Below, piece after piece: positions 43,247 through 51,639 of a stretch of 64,000 bases of DNA; position 1 is the first letter of the stretch, and every line of letters begins with the position of its first letter. The notes below the pieces were generated by a model. It made no database searches. It was not told where the DNA came from and worked only from the letters and a program-made list of their open reading frames with translations. Position numbers and translations under genes: made by a program. The stretch spans positions 272,453 through 336,452 of the forward strand of contig NZ_RQHS01000012.1 of NCBI RefSeq assembly GCF_004770895.1, in the 5' to 3' direction. Origin of the DNA: Leptospira dzoumogneensis. Its GTDB lineage: Bacteria > Spirochaetota > Leptospiria > Leptospirales > Leptospiraceae.

Positions 43247-45766
43247 TCAGACCTCGAAAGGAAGCCCCACATAAAATATAGTATTCCCGGGAGAAGAATC
43301 AAACCAGATCCTTCCTTTATGTTTTTCTACAATTCGCTTTGCTATATCTAAACCGAGTCCTGAACCTTCTCCCAAAGGTTTGGTGGTGAAGAATGCATCG
43401 AACACTTGGTCTTTCACTCCTGCAGGGATCCCGGGTCCCTTGTCTTGGATAGAAACTATCACCTCGTTCCCTTGTAAGGAAGCGCTAATCCCGATCGAAC
43501 CTTTGTACGACATCGCCTGGACGGAATTCATGATCAAATTTGTCCATAAATGCATTAAATCATCCGGAAAGCCTAAAAACTCGGGGACACCGTCCAGGTT
43601 AGTCGAAACTTCCACACCATGTTTGAATAGATTCTGGTACAGTGTCAGAACGGTATCTATATTTTCCTTTAAAGAAAATTTTCTTTTCTTATGGGAGGAC
43701 TCGAAATGTGCAAAACTTCTGAGTGCATATACAATTTTTGCGGAACGATCCACCGCCGTTTTGATCGTATCCACACATTGTTCCGGACCTAAAAGGTTTA
43801 AAAAGAAGGGGAGAAGTTCCCTTGTATTCTGATTTTTTAATATTCTTTCGAAATTTTTCCAGGAAGAAGCGATCCCGAAATCGACGAAAAATTCTGCAGT
43901 TTCCTCAGGGAAAAGAATATCCGCGGATTTCATCTCCGTTTTGATCTCCGCAAGTACCCTTCTTCTTTCCAGACCGATCAATATCTCTTTGGAAGAAACC
44001 CCCAAAGAGATCAACTCTTTGTAGGAGTTCCAATCCTCGTCGGATAAAGAAGAGAGAAGAGGGAGGATGGAACGTAATTCATTTCTGATCTTTTCTAGAT
44101 AAGATAGAATATTAAAACCCGCCGCCTGGATCGCACCTATAGGATTATTGATCTCATGAGCGATCCCTGCCGCTAATTGGCCTAGATCCGCGAGCTTGGA
44201 AGCCTGGATTAACTTTGCCTGGGTCCTTTTCAAACTTTGGAGAGCTTCTTCCAGGTCGAATTTTTGGGATTCTATGATCTCTTTTTGGGCCAGGATCTCT
44301 TCATTCGCTCTTTGTAATGTTTCTATCCTGAATTCCGCTTCTTTTAAACCCGTGGCGTCTGTCCCTGTGGATATCACATATTGTAAATGGCCGTTCCGAT
44401 CCCTGACTTCTTTATGCTCCCAAAGAGTTCTTCTGGATTTTCCTTCCTTGGTCCTAAGAAGTACACTTGTATGTTTTGGGAACTTCTTCTTTGCAAAACG
44501 TTGTTCGAAAACTTTTGCAATCGTTTTACTTTCTTCCGCAAATAGTTCCGTTTCCCAAAAAACTTTTCCTTCCAGTTCCATTAGATCGAATCCAGTGGTT
44601 TGCAGGCAGGCTCTATTCAATAAAATTAATTTACCATCTCCATCCAAAACGAGGAATAGGATGCTGGTGGAGTCTAAAATACTCTGAAGGATATCCCTTC
44701 TTTCCGAAAGTTTTCTTTCCGAGATCGCCCTCTGTGTCACATCTCTCAATACTACGATCGTGAAATGAGAACCTTCCGCTCTTTGGGAACGAACGGAAAC
44801 ATCATAATATTTGCCATGATTCGTTTTCCATTCGGTATTCGTCTTTCTGTTGGAATGACATTCTTCCACAAGAACGTTCAGATCCGGGAGAAATTCGGAA
44901 AGTTTGGAATCTTGTCTCAATCTTGCTATCCCGAGCATATTTAGAGCGGAAACATTACAATCCAGAAGGAATCCGGAAGAGTTCATTACAAAAACTGCAT
45001 CTTGTATATATTCGAAAACCTGATTCCTTGCAAGAGGGATCAGGTTTAAGATCCTGAAATAAAAAAGACCGTACATCCAAACGATCAAAGCGAAACTTGC
45101 AGCTAAAGGGAAAATATCCAGCTTTGGATGGATAAAAGGAATAAAACTGCCCGCGGTCATCACCTGACTGCCGAAAGGAAGAGTGACCCCGATCATAAAT
45201 ACCAGGCAGCGTACCCTATGGAATGCTCTCTGGGTCCAGATCCCATATAATAAAATTATAATACAAAGCGAGAATATGAAGATGGAATTGATTACATAGA
45301 CCTGCATCCAAGGCCCATATTCGTAGATTAAAGCCAGCCAGGGAGCGGAGGGATCGAATCTAAGAGAAGGGCGGATCCATTCTTTTGCTCCGAACCAAAC
45401 TACAATTTCAGTACATAGAGGAATGAATGAAAAAAGAAAAATGCTGATCGGGTGAATGAATCTGCTTAAATTCGCTACCCTTAAACAAAGAAAGGGAAGT
45501 GAAACGATCAGAAGGTCAGGACCTATAAATTGGAAATTGTCCCAAAAAATAATACTCTCGGGCCTTGTGCTGACTATCTCCCAAAAATATCCGAAACTAT
45601 ACAGGATCATTCCAAGACATACCAGAATGAATTCAGGCGCTCCGGAGGTTTGTCTATTTTTGAATCCTAATCTAAGAGAAAGAATGGAAAGAAAGAGGCT
45701 GAATAAGGGAAGGATCGCGTAAGGAGTCCATTTGAACCAGGATAAAGATTGGACTTCCGTTCCCAT
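43247..45766 (-). CDS. 7TM-PAS histidine kinase
   Basis: An 839-residue kinase. Residues 1-240 form the seven-helix 7TM_HisKA-type sensor. Two PAS domains follow (AFVFEYIQDAVFVMNSSG-like at 245-350; ILDSTSILFLVLDGDGKL at 365-480), then a coiled coil, HisKA with GIAHEINNPIGAIQ, and HATPase (LIMNSVQAM, DKGPGIP, GSGLGLDIAK). About 120 residues of helical insert lie between HisKA and HATPase. No receiver is fused. It lies six bases upstream of the hybrid kinase in the same direction. Confidence 0.9.
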   Translation of the reverse strand: MGTEVQSLSWFKWTPYAILPLFSLFLSILSLRLGFKNRQTSGAPEFILVCLGMILYSFGYFWEIVSTRPESIIFWDNFQFIGPDLLIVSLPFLCLRVANLSRFIHPISIFLFSFIPLCTEIVVWFGAKEWIRPSLRFDPSAPWLALIYEYGPWMQVYVINSIFIFSLCIIILLYGIWTQRAFHRVRCLVFMIGVTLPFGSQVMTAGSFIPFIHPKLDIFPLAASFALIVWMYGLFYFRILNLIPLARNQVFEYIQDAVFVMNSSGFLLDCNVSALNMLGIARLRQDSKLSEFLPDLNVLVEECHSNRKTNTEWKTNHGKYYDVSVRSQRAEGSHFTIVVLRDVTQRAISERKLSERRDILQSILDSTSILFLVLDGDGKLILLNRACLQTTGFDLMELEGKVFWETELFAEESKTIAKVFEQRFAKKKFPKHTSVLLRTKEGKSRRTLWEHKEVRDRNGHLQYVISTGTDATGLKEAEFRIETLQRANEEILAQKEIIESQKFDLEEALQSLKRTQAKLIQASKLADLGQLAAGIAHEINNPIGAIQAAGFNILSYLEKIRNELRSILPLLSSLSDEDWNSYKELISLGVSSKEILIGLERRRVLAEIKTEMKSADILFPEETAEFFVDFGIASSWKNFERILKNQNTRELLPFFLNLLGPEQCVDTIKTAVDRSAKIVYALRSFAHFESSHKKRKFSLKENIDTVLTLYQNLFKHGVEVSTNLDGVPEFLGFPDDLMHLWTNLIMNSVQAMSYKGSIGISASLQGNEVIVSIQDKGPGIPAGVKDQVFDAFFTTKPLGEGSGLGLDIAKRIVEKHKGRIWFDSSPGNTIFYVGLPFEV

Positions 45767-45909
45767 GCAAACTAATTTTGAACGCCACCCCTTCGGCTCA
45801 AGGAGAAAGTTTCTAAGCTTAAAATATAAGACGTATTAGCCGGATCGATCCAACTTTCTATGAGGAAATTTATCTCTTAAGTAAAGAAATTATAGAGTTT
45901 ATTGTGTAT

Positions 45910-48366
45910 TCAATTGTGAAAACCGACCGCGGTTCCTGCTTTTTCTCCCAAGGTAAAGAAGAAGGACGCACCTTCTCCCAGTTTACCTTCTGCCCAAACC
46001 GAACCCTTGTATCGCGTAACGATCCTATGTACGATCGCGAGACCTACTCCAGTACCTGAGAATTCGTCCTGTCTATGCAGTCTTTGGAAAACACCGAAGA
46101 GTCGACTGTAATATTTCATATCGAAGCCGGCGCCATTATCTTTTACGAAGAACGTTTTTCCTTTTTCAGTATTCGTAACTCCAATCTCCACCTTAGGTTT
46201 TTCCTTTTTAGCGGAATATTTTACCGCATTGGAGATCAGATTTTGGAACACGTAAGACATCATGTCCCTGTCCGTGGTTACTTTTGCAAGCGGATGGATT
46301 ATGATTTCGGCATGATGTTCCGTTTGATCTTTGATCAAGCTCACTACATTTTCTGCGACTTCCGTGAGATCGAAGGTGGAATCCTTAAGTTCCTTTTTAC
46401 CTACTTTAGAGAATTCTAATAAATTATCGATCAGGTTCTCCATTCTTTTTGTGGATTCGACGAGCACATTCAAGAATCGGACTCCTTCAGGATCCAGAAC
46501 GGAGCTGTGATCTTCTATGATCATCTGGGTATAACCTTGGATCGCTCTTAAAGGCGCTCTCAAGTCATGGGAAACCGAATAGGAGAATGCTTCCAACTCC
46601 GCATTCGCAAATTCTAATTCGAAATTTTTCTGTTCTAAAGCTTCTAAATTACTTTTTCTATCTTCTGCAATTGCGAGAAGGGACTTCACTCTTACGATCA
46701 ATTCTTCCGGATGGAAAGGTTTGCATAGGTATTCGTCCGCCTTTGCCTCCCAGCCTTTTAACATCGCCTCTCTATGGGTTAATGCGGTAAGAAGGACCAC
46801 GATCGTTTTGGAAATTTTAGGATCCGCCTTGATCTCTTTACAAAGTTGGACCCCGTCCATCTCAGGCATCATCACATCCGAAAGAACTAAGTCTGGTTCC
46901 CAGAAATATACTAATTTCAGACCTTCTCTTCCGTTCCTAGCAGACTTAACTCGGTACAAAGGAGAAAGAAGAGAATAAATATAACTAGCAAGATCCTCAT
47001 TGTCTTCGCAGATCAGAACTTTCGGTTTATCGGAAAGATCTGCGCCTTCTTTATTCGATATTTCTAAATTAGAATATTGGGGAGAATGGGAGAAAATTTT
47101 GGAAGAAGGTTCCTTCTCCCCTGAATCCGCTTTTTGAGCCGGAATTTTAACACTAAATTTGCTTCCTGAGTTCAGTTTGCTGGTAACTTCTACAGAACCG
47201 CCCAAAAGTTCCGAGAAATCTTTTACCATTGAAAGACCAAGTCCTGTTCCGCCGTATCTTCTGGTAGATGAACCCTCTGCCTGTTGGAACTTTTTGAAGA
47301 TGATCTTTTGGTCTTCTTCCGAGATCCCGATCCCGGAATCTTGAACGGAAAGAAGAAGTTGGTTTTCGGAATATTTGAGAATGACTGAGATATTCCCATC
47401 TTTAGGAGTGAATTTTAAAGCATTAGAGAGAAGATTAAAGAAGATCCTTTCGAACAAATAACGATCTATCAAAACATTCAGGTCGGAAGAAGGAAGTTCC
47501 TTTTGGATCTGTATATTCTTCTCTAAAGCGCTCGGCTCGAAATCTTTTAGGATTGTATGAACTAAATTACTAATATTAGTAGGCTCAAGTTCTACCTTCA
47601 TCTTTCCCGCTTCAAATTTAGAAAAATCTAATAGACTATTCACCATCTGAAGAAGTCTGACTGAATTATTATGTACCGTTCCCAACATCTGAATATTGCC
47701 GGAAGAAAGATTGGATCCTTTATCGGAAAGAATGGATTCTACGGGAGCTAGGATCAAACTAAGAGGAGTTCTAAGTTCATGGGAAATATTTGCAAAAAAT
47801 TCATTTTTGATCTTTTCAGTCTCTCTCAAACTTTTATTTGCAGACTGTAATTCCTGAGAACGTCGGATTATCTCTGTTTCCATCTCTTCGGTTCTAGAAC
47901 GAAGAGCTTCAGTCATCTCGGTTTGTTGTTCTCCTCTTTGTTTTAAAAGAACGAACTCAGTGATATCTTCCGCTTTATGGATGATGTATTCTACCTTTCC
48001 TTGTTTGTTCAGGACAGGCACGTTCAAAGGACTCCAATACTTGACTGTAAATCCGCCACCTTCTTCTTTTGGAAGTTGGATATCGTATTTTTGGACCGCC
48101 ATGGTATCCTGGGCTTTGGTTTCCAAAACACGAAGAAGAGAACTATGAAGATTGCTTACGCCGGTTGCTTCCGGATCGTCAGGATTATCCGGAAAAACTT
48201 CGAAAATTCCCCTGCCTAAAATTTTATCTCTTTCAGTCCGAGTGGCCCTAAGATAGCCATCACTCACCGCTATTATTTTGAGCTCTGGAGAAAGTACCAG
48301 ATACAAACCAGGAACCGATTCGAAAAGAACACGAAAGTCAGGGTTTGAAGCGGAAGAATGATCCAT
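45910..48366 (-). CDS. double-kinase hybrid protein PAS-HK-REC-HK
   Basis: An 818-residue soluble protein. A PAS domain (residues 1-130) leads into a coiled coil and HisKA ([15 protein letters not shown]), HATPase ([26 protein letters not shown]) and a REC domain ([12 protein letters not shown] near residue 495). A second HisKA ([16 protein letters not shown]) and HATPase ([19 protein letters not shown]) follow. Two full kinase cores around one receiver allow internal phosphorelay. No membrane segment is present. It is separated from 43247-45766 by 143 bp and may be transcribed on its own. Confidence 0.9.
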   Translation of the reverse strand: MDHSSASNPDFRVLFESVPGLYLVLSPELKIIAVSDGYLRATRTERDKILGRGIFEVFPDNPDDPEATGVSNLHSSLLRVLETKAQDTMAVQKYDIQLPKEEGGGFTVKYWSPLNVPVLNKQGKVEYIIHKAEDITEFVLLKQRGEQQTEMTEALRSRTEEMETEIIRRSQELQSANKSLRETEKIKNEFFANISHELRTPLSLILAPVESILSDKGSNLSSGNIQMLGTVHNNSVRLLQMVNSLLDFSKFEAGKMKVELEPTNISNLVHTILKDFEPSALEKNIQIQKELPSSDLNVLIDRYLFERIFFNLLSNALKFTPKDGNISVILKYSENQLLLSVQDSGIGISEEDQKIIFKKFQQAEGSSTRRYGGTGLGLSMVKDFSELLGGSVEVTSKLNSGSKFSVKIPAQKADSGEKEPSSKIFSHSPQYSNLEISNKEGADLSDKPKVLICEDNEDLASYIYSLLSPLYRVKSARNGREGLKLVYFWEPDLVLSDVMMPEMDGVQLCKEIKADPKISKTIVVLLTALTHREAMLKGWEAKADEYLCKPFHPEELIVRVKSLLAIAEDRKSNLEALEQKNFELEFANAELEAFSYSVSHDLRAPLRAIQGYTQMIIEDHSSVLDPEGVRFLNVLVESTKRMENLIDNLLEFSKVGKKELKDSTFDLTEVAENVVSLIKDQTEHHAEIIIHPLAKVTTDRDMMSYVFQNLISNAVKYSAKKEKPKVEIGVTNTEKGKTFFVKDNGAGFDMKYYSRLFGVFQRLHRQDEFSGTGVGLAIVHRIVTRYKGSVWAEGKLGEGASFFFTLGEKAGTAVGFHN

Positions 48367-48898
48367 CTGTTTTGCCTAATATAGATATGAAACGAACTCG
48401 AAATCGAGAGAATTCATTTCAAAATTAATGAATATGGAAAAAATAGAATATCTAATTTCCTAAAAAGTTCCATTAGAATCCACTCCGTTTCTAAAGCATC
48501 CAGGCAGTTTTGTCATTCAAGAATTAGCCTTTGAGTGATGAAGTTGTTACAGTATACTTCCAAAAAATTTCCCAAAAGATATGAGCGGCAATCTTAAGTT
48601 CTGTTGAGCGATGTCGGATCTCCTACAAAATTTTTCTTAACCTTGATCAATAAATTTGTCTCGAAAAGACGCATAACGGATATTTTTCGCGGAAGGTTCC
48701 TGAAATTTCGGAATTTGCTGGTAATAAGTCGAAATACGAATAAAAAAGGCAAAACTCTACCAGAAGCGTCAAATGAGGTCCGGCGATTTCTTTTCTATAG
48801 GATTTTTTTTGTTTCAGTGGGACTGAAGGGGCGGAGCTATATTCTAAAATCCAAATAATTTACTATACAAATATTTAGTATTCTTTTATGATCCTCTC
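48367..48898. other. intergenic region upstream of the integron recombinase
   Basis: About 530 bp without a convincing gene; an 84-codon frame at 48604-48858 has no ribosome site and no family look. Close to the recombinase are an inverted repeat TACTA...TAGTA (48861-48880) and TATGAT (48887-48892), which could be a -10. That would place transcription start at or near the ATG, because no Shine-Dalgarno is visible. The repeat could bind a repressor. Confidence 0.4.
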
Positions 48899-49936
48899 AT
48901 GCCCCAAAAAGTCAAAATTTGGAAACATTGGGAGAATGGACACTGCTTCAGCGCCATTTCGTTTTCTTATGACACAGAACTCTTCCAAAAATTCTCAAGA
49001 ATGCCTGAAGCAGTTTGGAATCGCGCGGAAAGGTTTTGGAAAATTCCATATTCTGAATCTTTTCTGACCGAATTTGTTTCTACTCATAGGGAGAAGATAG
49101 AAGCAGATCCTGACATTCTTCTAATTCCACTCGAAACAGAGGTACTAAGGCGCAATTATAGCAAAAAAACCCTAAAGTCTTATTTTCTTTATAACAGGGC
49201 CTTTTTAAGATCGATCCAAAAAAATCCGTATTCAGTGACCGAATCCGATCTAAAGATATATTTGGATCGAATTTTATACGAAAAGAATTTAGCCGCTACT
49301 TCCATCAGATCAGCTCTACAATCTTTCAGGTTTTATTATAATATTGTAATAGGCACAAATTTTTTAGCCTCCTATTCTCCTCCAAAAAGAGAGAACAAGA
49401 TCCCAGAATCCTTATCCAGAAAAGAAGTTACCCGGATCATAGAATCGAATTCCAATCCTAAGCATAGACTTCTATTAAAACTTTGTTATGGATCCGGACT
49501 AAGAGTAGGGGAACTCGTAAAGCTGAAAGGATATGACTTAGACTGGGACAAAAAATCGATCCGTATCCGGCAGGGTAAAGGGAAGAAGGACCGCTTCAGT
49601 CTTTTACCAAATAGCTGCAAAAAAGACCTCGCGATTTTACTCGAGCGCCAGGGAAGAAGTTCCTGGATTTTCACAGGCCAAATTCCCGGCAAGAACCTAA
49701 GCGTCAGAACTGCGGAAAAGATATTCACTAACGCTAAGGAAAAAGCAGGCATCAAAAAGGATGTTTCGATCCACGACCTGAGACATGCATTCGCTATCCA
49801 CTTGTTGGAATCAGGCACCTCGATCAAAATGATCCAAAGATTGCTTGGCCATGTATCGGTAAAAACCACGGAAATCTACGCTAGAATTGTTGACCCGATG
49901 GTTTCTAAGATCAAAAGTCCTCTGGACGATCTCTGA
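48899..49936 (+). CDS. integron-associated tyrosine recombinase
   Basis: A 345-residue recombinase. The catalytic set is complete: Arg202 (GSGLRVGEL), Lys227 region (QGKGKKDR), His292-x-x-Arg295 (HDLRHAF), His318 (LLGHVSVKTTE) and Tyr327. The C-terminus KIKSPLDDL matches the ...SPLD-L end of IntI proteins. Two features differ from IntI. A domain of about 75 residues precedes the core-binding domain (WENGHCFSAISFSYDTELF, then WNRAERFWKIP). The extra segment that IntI proteins carry before the HxxR block is missing. The gene is transcribed towards the cassettes. No Shine-Dalgarno is visible. It probably inserts cassettes at 49992 and excises them at attC. Confidence 0.85.
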   Translation: MPQKVKIWKHWENGHCFSAISFSYDTELFQKFSRMPEAVWNRAERFWKIPYSESFLTEFVSTHREKIEADPDILLIPLETEVLRRNYSKKTLKSYFLYNRAFLRSIQKNPYSVTESDLKIYLDRILYEKNLAATSIRSALQSFRFYYNIVIGTNFLASYSPPKRENKIPESLSRKEVTRIIESNSNPKHRLLLKLCYGSGLRVGELVKLKGYDLDWDKKSIRIRQGKGKKDRFSLLPNSCKKDLAILLERQGRSSWIFTGQIPGKNLSVRTAEKIFTNAKEKAGIKKDVSIHDLRHAFAIHLLESGTSIKMIQRLLGHVSVKTTEIYARIVDPMVSKIKSPLDDL

Positions 49937-49998
49937 TTTTACGAACATTCGCCTATGCAGTGATGCATAGACGCAACAACGGAGAGTTGGAGTTATCC
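49937..49998 (+). other. attI-like primary recombination site
   Basis: The 56 bp between the recombinase stop and the first cassette ends in GGAGAGTTGGAG|TTATCC, where G49992|T49993 is the inferred cut. It contains a perfect 7-bp stem CTATGCA/TGCATAG (49953-49970), possibly a recombinase-binding or transcription hairpin. It lacks the attC arms, as expected for attI. Confidence 0.65.
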
Positions 49999-50400
49999 GA
50001 CATTCCAGCCAAAATTAGTTTTTTGTTTGTTTTTTAATTTTGAAGTTTTTGTTCGTTAAACTCGAGCATCTGGTAATTTGCAAATAAATTAGCTGCTTTT
50101 TCTTAATAGCCGCCATATTTTGAAGTGCATCTTTCGATTCCGGCTTTTCACTCCGTGTGGTCTGTGGTGTTTGATGATAGCGTAGAGAGGCGGACAGAGT
50201 TCGTCTTAGTAAATCCTTCAGCTCCGTAGGGTCTGAATTTTTTTAGTAATAGTGGCTGAAACGTCGGATAACTTCCGGTGCCTCCGCGCCGCTCGGAGAT
50301 CGCTTCGCGACTCGCTCGCTTGGCCTTCGGCACATTCGCTTCCGTCACTTCGTTTGCAAAGCAAACTCGTGCCGTTGCGAACGTCGGAGCACCTTGGTCG
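49993..50400 (+). mobile_element. cassette 0: noncoding cassette (408 bp)
   Basis: Its first bases TTATCCGACATTCCAGCC pair with the bases before its attC (GGCTGAAACGTCGGATAA), with a few mismatches. I see no plus-strand gene. A minus-strand 66-codon frame (50148-50348) starts inside the attC and is probably a by-product. A near-copy is cassette 6. As the first cassette it could provide a promoter or a small RNA for those that follow, but no clear -10/-35 stands out. Confidence 0.75.
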
Positions 50401-50406
50401 TTATGC
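50266..50406 (+). repeat. attC0 (type A, 141 nt)
   Basis: The outer boxes are GGATAAC (50266-50272) and GTTATGC (50400-50406). The arm pair GGTGCCTCCG / CGGAGCACC leaves one unpaired base, as in attC sites where extrahelical bases mark the recombining strand. The inner arms ACATTCGC / GCGAACGT enclose a variable loop. Confidence 0.85.
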
Positions 50407-51633
50407 GACAGTCTTTAAAAATATATGAAATCCGAAGAAAACTTCATTAAGTTGATCATTGATATATTAACCGAGAACCAATATAAGGTTAGGAAAATAG
50501 ATCATATTGATCTAATAATTGAAACTGATTTAGAGGATGTAAAGAGTTCAATATTTGTAGAAGTGAAATTTACCAGCCATTCTACAATGGGCTACTATAA
50601 TATTCTGGAAATTGCTAACTCAGTATCTAATAGATTCGATATATATGCGAATTCGTTTACTAATCCTATTCCTTTTAAAGGAGTGATCATAGTTTCTGCC
50701 ATTGTAGATGATGAAGGTATTAAAGAAGTCGATAAAAAATATAAAATAAAAGTTTTAGATGTACGGTCTTTATATGATTTTACCGCCATTCGGCCTCTTC
50801 ACAGAAAGCAATTAGAACGGTATTTATTTGAAAATGTTTTAGACTATTCTATTCCCCGAATTCGCTACCCTCTATTATACGAAGAGTTAAAGCCATCGAA
50901 TACTTTTACAGCGCAAATCCAGGCTTTTAATGCGAAAAGTACTAAACCTGATAAAAAGAAAGGAGAAGTTCTTTGTGAAGGGCTTCAATTGATTAAGCCC
51001 GGCTTTGATGAGTTTAAAAAATATGAAAATCATGTTATAGAAATTTTAAAATACCTTTTCGAAAACGATTTGGTCGATTGGTCTCCTCAAACAAAGACTG
51101 ACAGTGGACTCAATATATTTGATTTAATTGTTAGGGTTACTAACAAATCCTATTTTTGGTCGGAACTAACATCAGATTTTCATAGTAAGTATGTGGTGTT
51201 TGAGTTTAAAAATTATTCGAAGTCGCTGTCGCCGGGGCAGATTTATTCTACAGAGCGCTACTTGTATAAACAAGCATTAAGAAATGTAGGAATAATAATT
51301 TGTCGAAAAAACCCTGGAATTAATGCAATCATAGCTGCAAAAGGGGTCCTTAAGGAGTCAGGAAAATTGCTATTATTTTTTACCGACTTAGATCTGTGCA
51401 ATATGTTACATGCAAAAGATCGTAATGAAGAATTAGATAGTTATTTATTTGCAAAGTTAAATGACTTTCTTATTACTATTGATAGAAATTAAAGACCGTC
51501 GCATAACTATCGGTGCTTCCGCGTCGCTCGAGATTGCTTCGCAACTCTCGCTTGGGCTACGCCACATTCGCGTCCGTCACTTCGTTTGCATGCGCAAACT
51601 CGTGCCGTTGCGAACGTCGGAACACCTTGGTCG
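50401..51633 (+). mobile_element. cassette 1 (1,233 bp)
   Basis: The start TTATGCGACAGTC is complementary to GACCGTCGCATAA before its attC (one mismatch). It carries one gene, the tandem PD-(D/E)XK-like protein, which fills it nearly completely. Confidence 0.85.
50425..51492 (+). CDS. protein with two PD-(D/E)XK nuclease-like domains
   Basis: A 355-residue protein. The N-terminal half has a nuclease-like core: Asp26/Asp29 in KIDHIDLIIE, then Glu46-x-Lys48 in FVEVKFT. The C-terminal half repeats the plan: Asp233 in NIFDLIVR, then Glu260-x-Lys262 in VVFEFKNYS. Each half has the order helix, D-strand, E-x-K strand expected of the restriction-endonuclease fold. A stand-alone gene of this kind in an otherwise defensive array may be a DNA-targeting effector, but no modification or helicase partner lies in the same cassette. 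No strong ribosome site is seen before the ATG. I do not recognise a named system. Confidence 0.65.
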   Translation: MKSEENFIKLIIDILTENQYKVRKIDHIDLIIETDLEDVKSSIFVEVKFTSHSTMGYYNILEIANSVSNRFDIYANSFTNPIPFKGVIIVSAIVDDEGIKEVDKKYKIKVLDVRSLYDFTAIRPLHRKQLERYLFENVLDYSIPRIRYPLLYEELKPSNTFTAQIQAFNAKSTKPDKKKGEVLCEGLQLIKPGFDEFKKYENHVIEILKYLFENDLVDWSPQTKTDSGLNIFDLIVRVTNKSYFWSELTSDFHSKYVVFEFKNYSKSLSPGQIYSTERYLYKQALRNVGIIICRKNPGINAIIAAKGVLKESGKLLLFFTDLDLCNMLHAKDRNEELDSYLFAKLNDFLITIDRN

Positions 51634-51639
51634 TTAGCC
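51501..51639 (+). repeat. attC1 (type A, 139 nt)
   Basis: Outer boxes GCATAAC (51501-51507) and GTTAGCC (51633-51639). Arms CGGTGCTTCCG / CGGAACACC with one unpaired base. Inner arms ACATTCGC / GCGAACGT. Confidence 0.88.

Noticed and set aside
48604..48858. 84-codon plus-strand frame upstream of the recombinase
   Set aside because: No ribosome site, basic random composition, and no membrane or domain pattern.
50148..50348. 66-residue minus-strand frame, repeated almost identically at 63672-63872
   Set aside because: It begins inside the attC and exists twice only because the cassette does. It has no ribosome site; its conservation reflects DNA-level copying.
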